From contig NZ_PEBF01000001.1 in the NCBI RefSeq assembly GCF_002742625.1, forward strand, positions 4,712,001 through 4,776,000: 64,000 nucleotides of DNA, written 5' to 3'. Both the position numbers and the translations under genes were made by a program. This DNA comes from Caulobacter sp. FWC2 (GTDB taxonomy: Bacteria > Pseudomonadota > Alphaproteobacteria > Caulobacterales > Caulobacteraceae). Every line of letters starts with the position of its first letter. Within the stretch, counting starts at the first letter, position 1. This document shows, in pieces, positions 61,499-64,000 of this stretch. The notes beneath the pieces were generated by a model. It saw only the letters and a list, made by a program, of their open reading frames with translations. It searched no databases and was not told where the DNA came from.

Positions 61499-63664
61499 CT
61501 AGCCGAAGTGGATGTCGACGCTGCCCGCGCCGGTTCCAACGCTTAGGCCGGTGACGCCTACCAGGCGGATCAGGCCGTCGCCGGTATTGACCCCGACGGT
61601 GGCGTCCTGGTGGTAGATGTAGGTGTCGCCGTTCCACTCGAAGACACCCGTGCCGTTGGCCGACACCTGGCTGGAAGCGTTGATCAGCGCCTGCTCCAGG
61701 GTGGTGGCGGAGCCGGCGCTGATGCCGGTGGTCACCGCTGGGATCACCGTCCCCAGGTCGACGTGGTCCACACCCTTCTCGAAGTCGGTGAGGGTGGCGA
61801 AGGTCGTCACCTTGTTGTTCGCGACGCTAAGGTTCGAGAAGCGCGGCGCCGAGACGCCGCTTTCGTACAGCTTGAAGACGTCCGAGCCCGCGCCCAAGGT
61901 GAAGGTCGACACGGAGGCCCCAAGCAGGTCGGCGGCCACGCTGTCATTGTAGGCCGACAGCACGACGGTGTTCGGGACGCCGCCCGAGCCGCCGATCCCC
62001 AGGACGTCGATCCCCGCCGAGCTGGAGGCGTCCAGGTTATGGGTTGTGAGGTTGTAGCCGCCCTCGCTGCCGATGAAGTTGGCGGTCAGGTGGCCGGTCC
62101 CGACAACGACGACCTTGCCGTTGGAGTAGGGCCCGTCGACGGTCTGCGAGTTGATGAGGGCCAGCGTGCTGTCGCTCTGGACGTGCACGACCAGCGCACC
62201 GTCATTGCCGGTGACCACCAGCTGGGTCGGCGTGGCGTTGCTGCTGGTGACGTTGTTCAGATAGGCGTTCACGACAGGGGCGCCAACCTGCACCGAGGAC
62301 ATGCCGGTGATCACTAGGTCGACGTGGTAGTTGACCTTCAGCGCGCCGCCGGTGACCCCGTCCATCTTCAGCGCCACGTTCTGAGCGAGGTTGTCGATCC
62401 GCGTCGAGATCGACGAGCGCAGGGTGATGTCCTGCAGGCCGGTATAGCCTGTGGCCACCAGCGGCATGACCGTGGTCGTGCCCAGGGTCGGCGAGGTGAA
62501 GGACAGCTTGAAGTCCTGCAGCACCAGGTGCTCGACATTGGTGATCTTGGTGGTGCCGAACGTGTCGGTGTCGGCGCCCATCACCAGGGTGTCGTCGCCC
62601 GCGCCGCCGTCGACGACCGCGCCGTTGATCATCTTGCCGACCGTGATCAGATCGTTGCCGGCGCCGCCGCTGATCTTGCCGTTCGGCGCGCCGCCCAGGA
62701 CCTCGACCGCCGCATTCAACTGGCCGACGGAGATCGTATCGTTGCCGTCGCCCCCGTCGATATAGCCGCCTACCGCGCCAGAGAACGTCACCGCGTCGTG
62801 GCCGCCGCTGACGACGATCGAACCGCTATTGGTCGTTCCCGTGACCGTGTCGTTGTTGGTCGTCGAGCGCAGCGCGGCGTTGGTCGCGTCGGGCGAGACG
62901 CTCTGGGTGTCGGTCACCGCGATGGTCGCGCCGGCCGCATAGGTCGGCTGATCGCCATAGGTCGCGACGAGGTTGGTGTTGAAGGTCGCCTGACCGTCGT
63001 TGGCCAGGTCGGCGAGGAAGGCGTCATTGGCCTTGGCGTAGACGCCGATGTGCTCGTTGGCCGCCACGGCCAGCAGGAAGCCGACCATGGCGCCCTTGGT
63101 CCCCAGGCCATTCGCGCCGTCGCCGCCGTAGTAGGCGAAGTACTCCGCGCGGGTGAAGGTCCCGCCCAGGCCATTGGGCACCTGGTCGGTCAGGATGGTG
63201 TTGATCAGGCCCGCCGCCGGGGCGAAGCCGAAGATCTCGCCATAGGCCTTGGTCGCCGCGGCGGCCAGGTCCAGCGCGCCATAGGCGGCGTTGAAGGCGT
63301 CCTTGCCCGCGCCGTTCTTGCCCAGATTGACCGCGAAGTTGATGAAGCGGTTATCGGTCGAGAACGACTGGTAGTAGGCCGAGTTCAGGTTGTTGGCGTT
63401 CCCGCCGTTCGGCGAGATCAGATAGTCCAGGCCGACCGCCGTCGGCGTCGCCCCAGTGAAGAAGTTGTACGAGAGATTGGCCACCGTCGTGGACGCGATC
63501 ACCAGCTTGCCGATCTCGATCCGCGCATCGGCCAGGCTCAAGGTCGCGGCGTCGACGCGCCCGGCCAGGGTCTGCAGGGTGGTCAGGTCGGCCGCCGGGA
63601 TATTGGCGAACGGCAGACGCGAGACGTCGCTATAGGCGGATTTCAAAAATTGAAGCGTAGCCAT
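61499..63664 (-). CDS. RsaA-like RTX (S-layer type) secreted protein
   Basis: A 721-residue protein with no Sec signal. Residues about 45-145 match the N-terminal LPS-anchoring region of Caulobacter S-layer protein RsaA (YNFFTGATPTAVGLDYL, then NRFINFAVNL). Residues about 300-365 hold calcium-binding RTX repeats (GGDGNDTISVG, GGAGNDLITVG, GGAGDDTLVMG), and a further AGSDVFKLYE lies near 610. The C-terminus (VFEWNGDTYIY ... LIRLVGVTGL) resembles the uncleaved type I secretion signal of RsaA. So it is probably secreted by a type I system and held on LPS. GGAGG precedes the ATG. RsaA itself is longer (about 1026 residues), so this is a paralogue or divergent S-layer protein. Confidence 0.87.
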   Translation of the reverse strand: MATLQFLKSAYSDVSRLPFANIPAADLTTLQTLAGRVDAATLSLADARIEIGKLVIASTTVANLSYNFFTGATPTAVGLDYLISPNGGNANNLNSAYYQSFSTDNRFINFAVNLGKNGAGKDAFNAAYGALDLAAAATKAYGEIFGFAPAAGLINTILTDQVPNGLGGTFTRAEYFAYYGGDGANGLGTKGAMVGFLLAVAANEHIGVYAKANDAFLADLANDGQATFNTNLVATYGDQPTYAAGATIAVTDTQSVSPDATNAALRSTTNNDTVTGTTNSGSIVVSGGHDAVTFSGAVGGYIDGGDGNDTISVGQLNAAVEVLGGAPNGKISGGAGNDLITVGKMINGAVVDGGAGDDTLVMGADTDTFGTTKITNVEHLVLQDFKLSFTSPTLGTTTVMPLVATGYTGLQDITLRSSISTRIDNLAQNVALKMDGVTGGALKVNYHVDLVITGMSSVQVGAPVVNAYLNNVTSSNATPTQLVVTGNDGALVVHVQSDSTLALINSQTVDGPYSNGKVVVVGTGHLTANFIGSEGGYNLTTHNLDASSSAGIDVLGIGGSGGVPNTVVLSAYNDSVAADLLGASVSTFTLGAGSDVFKLYESGVSAPRFSNLSVANNKVTTFATLTDFEKGVDHVDLGTVIPAVTTGISAGSATTLEQALINASSQVSANGTGVFEWNGDTYIYHQDATVGVNTGDGLIRLVGVTGLSVGTGAGSVDIHFG

Positions 63665-63740
63665 AACTCAACCTCCGGCACATGTCGCCAGGATTGGTAT
63701 TGAGTTTGCTGTACATATGCAAGCGGAGCCGTGAAAAATA

Positions 63741-63773
63741 GTTCGCCCCGGTCGCGAAACGGCCGGGGCGAAC
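63741..63773 (-). terminator. Terminator after the NodT-type gene
   Basis: A perfect 11-base stem (GTTCGCCCCGG / CCGGGGCGAAC) with an 11-base loop is followed on the minus strand by TATTTTTCAC. It lies 9 bases after the NodT-type stop and before the RsaA-like gene. Confidence 0.9.
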
Positions 63774-63781
63774 CTTTGGTG

Positions 63782-64000
63782 TCAGGCTTTCCAGCCGCCG
63801 CCCAGGGCCTTGTAGATGGCCACGACGTCGGTGTTGACGCCGGTCTCGGCGACGCTGAGGCTGTCCTCGGCGGCCAGCAAGGTGCGTTCGGCGTCCAGCA
63901 GCACCAGAAAGTCGATGCCGCCTTCCTTGTACTGGATCCGCGCCAGCTCGGCCGCCCGGCGCGAAGCGGCGGCCTGGTTGGTCAGGCTGACCAACTGGGA
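63782..64000 (-). CDS. NodT-family outer-membrane efflux factor (5' part beyond window)
   Basis: The last 72 residues of a longer protein, open to the right edge. The segments IQYKEGGIDFLVLLDAERTL and NTDVVAIYKALGGGW are the C-terminal helix-strand signature of NodT/OprM outer-membrane factors of RND pumps. The ending GGGWKA is typical of RND partners rather than of the RsaF-type TolC. It is therefore probably the last gene of an efflux operon whose other genes lie to the right. Confidence 0.85.
   Translation of the reverse strand, partial: SQLVSLTNQAAASRRAAELARIQYKEGGIDFLVLLDAERTLLAAEDSLSVAETGVNTDVVAIYKALGGGWKA

Noticed and set aside
63782..64000. RsaF, the TolC partner of the S-layer exporter
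   Set aside because: The C-terminus (ALGGGWKA) fits NodT/OprM partners of RND pumps and not the TolC type used with RsaD and RsaE; the rest of the gene lies outside the window.

Overview
The window looks like chromosomal DNA from a high-GC alphaproteobacterium, most likely Caulobacter or a close Caulobacteraceae relative. The grounds are the very strong G/C bias at third codon positions, two large TonB-dependent receptors, an RsaA-like (Caulobacter S-layer type) secreted protein, a possible CtrA box, a PriA-DUF484-XerC block, and intergenic palindromes of a kind I associate with Caulobacter. No rRNA, tRNA, CRISPR array, transposase or prophage was seen. Nearly all DNA is coding, mostly in short operons on the minus strand.

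Layout. 0-1.3 kb: an HTTM membrane protein (cut by the left edge) in a three-gene operon. 1.3-1.6 kb: two palindromic repeats. 1.7-3.6 kb: a DsbA-like thiol oxidoreductase and a CNNM/CorC-type membrane protein. 3.8-11.9 kb is a phosphorus-acquisition block: a PstS-like binding protein, an OprO/OprP-type porin with a Pho box upstream, a TonB-dependent receptor, and phnCDE. 12.2-14.7 kb is a polyamine block: an ornithine-decarboxylase-family enzyme and a deoxyhypusine-synthase-like protein, which in a bacterium probably makes homospermidine or a related polyamine. 14.7-31 kb is mixed: an acid-phosphatase lipoprotein, Zur, a double-hotdog thioesterase with a duplicated 5' end, alpha/beta hydrolases, a dienoyl-CoA isomerase, MipA/OmpV, a pentapeptide-repeat protein, CorA, a CHAP protein, an acyltransferase, TerC and an EmrB-type exporter.

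30.8-38.5 kb: a second PstS-like protein, priA (with an apparently degenerate zinc site), DUF484, xerC, a chemoreceptor with a possible CtrA box and a CheR-docking-like C-terminus, and a small secreted protein interrupted by an in-frame TAG. 38.6-47.9 kb: the 2-oxoglutarate dehydrogenase / succinyl-CoA synthetase group (lpdA, sucB, sucA, sucD, sucC), with an AcvB/VirJ-like hydrolase and a DUF3088 gene inserted. 48-53.2 kb: a secreted esterase and a 1125-residue protein that joins a GH18-like domain, a polysaccharide deacetylase and a family 2 glycosyltransferase. 53.3-61.5 kb: a spinster-like MFS transporter, a TonB receptor, a TetR regulator, a Tat-exported carotenoid oxygenase, DUF2141, DUF2306 and a membrane LytTR regulator. 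61.5-64 kb: an RsaA-like RTX protein, and the C-terminus of a NodT-type outer-membrane efflux factor cut by the right edge.

The best candidates for undescribed biology are the GH18/deacetylase/glycosyltransferase fusion, the second RsaA-type protein, the deoxyhypusine-synthase-like polyamine locus, the paralogue remnant before the thioesterase, and the ~138 bp palindromic repeat found three times at gene ends.
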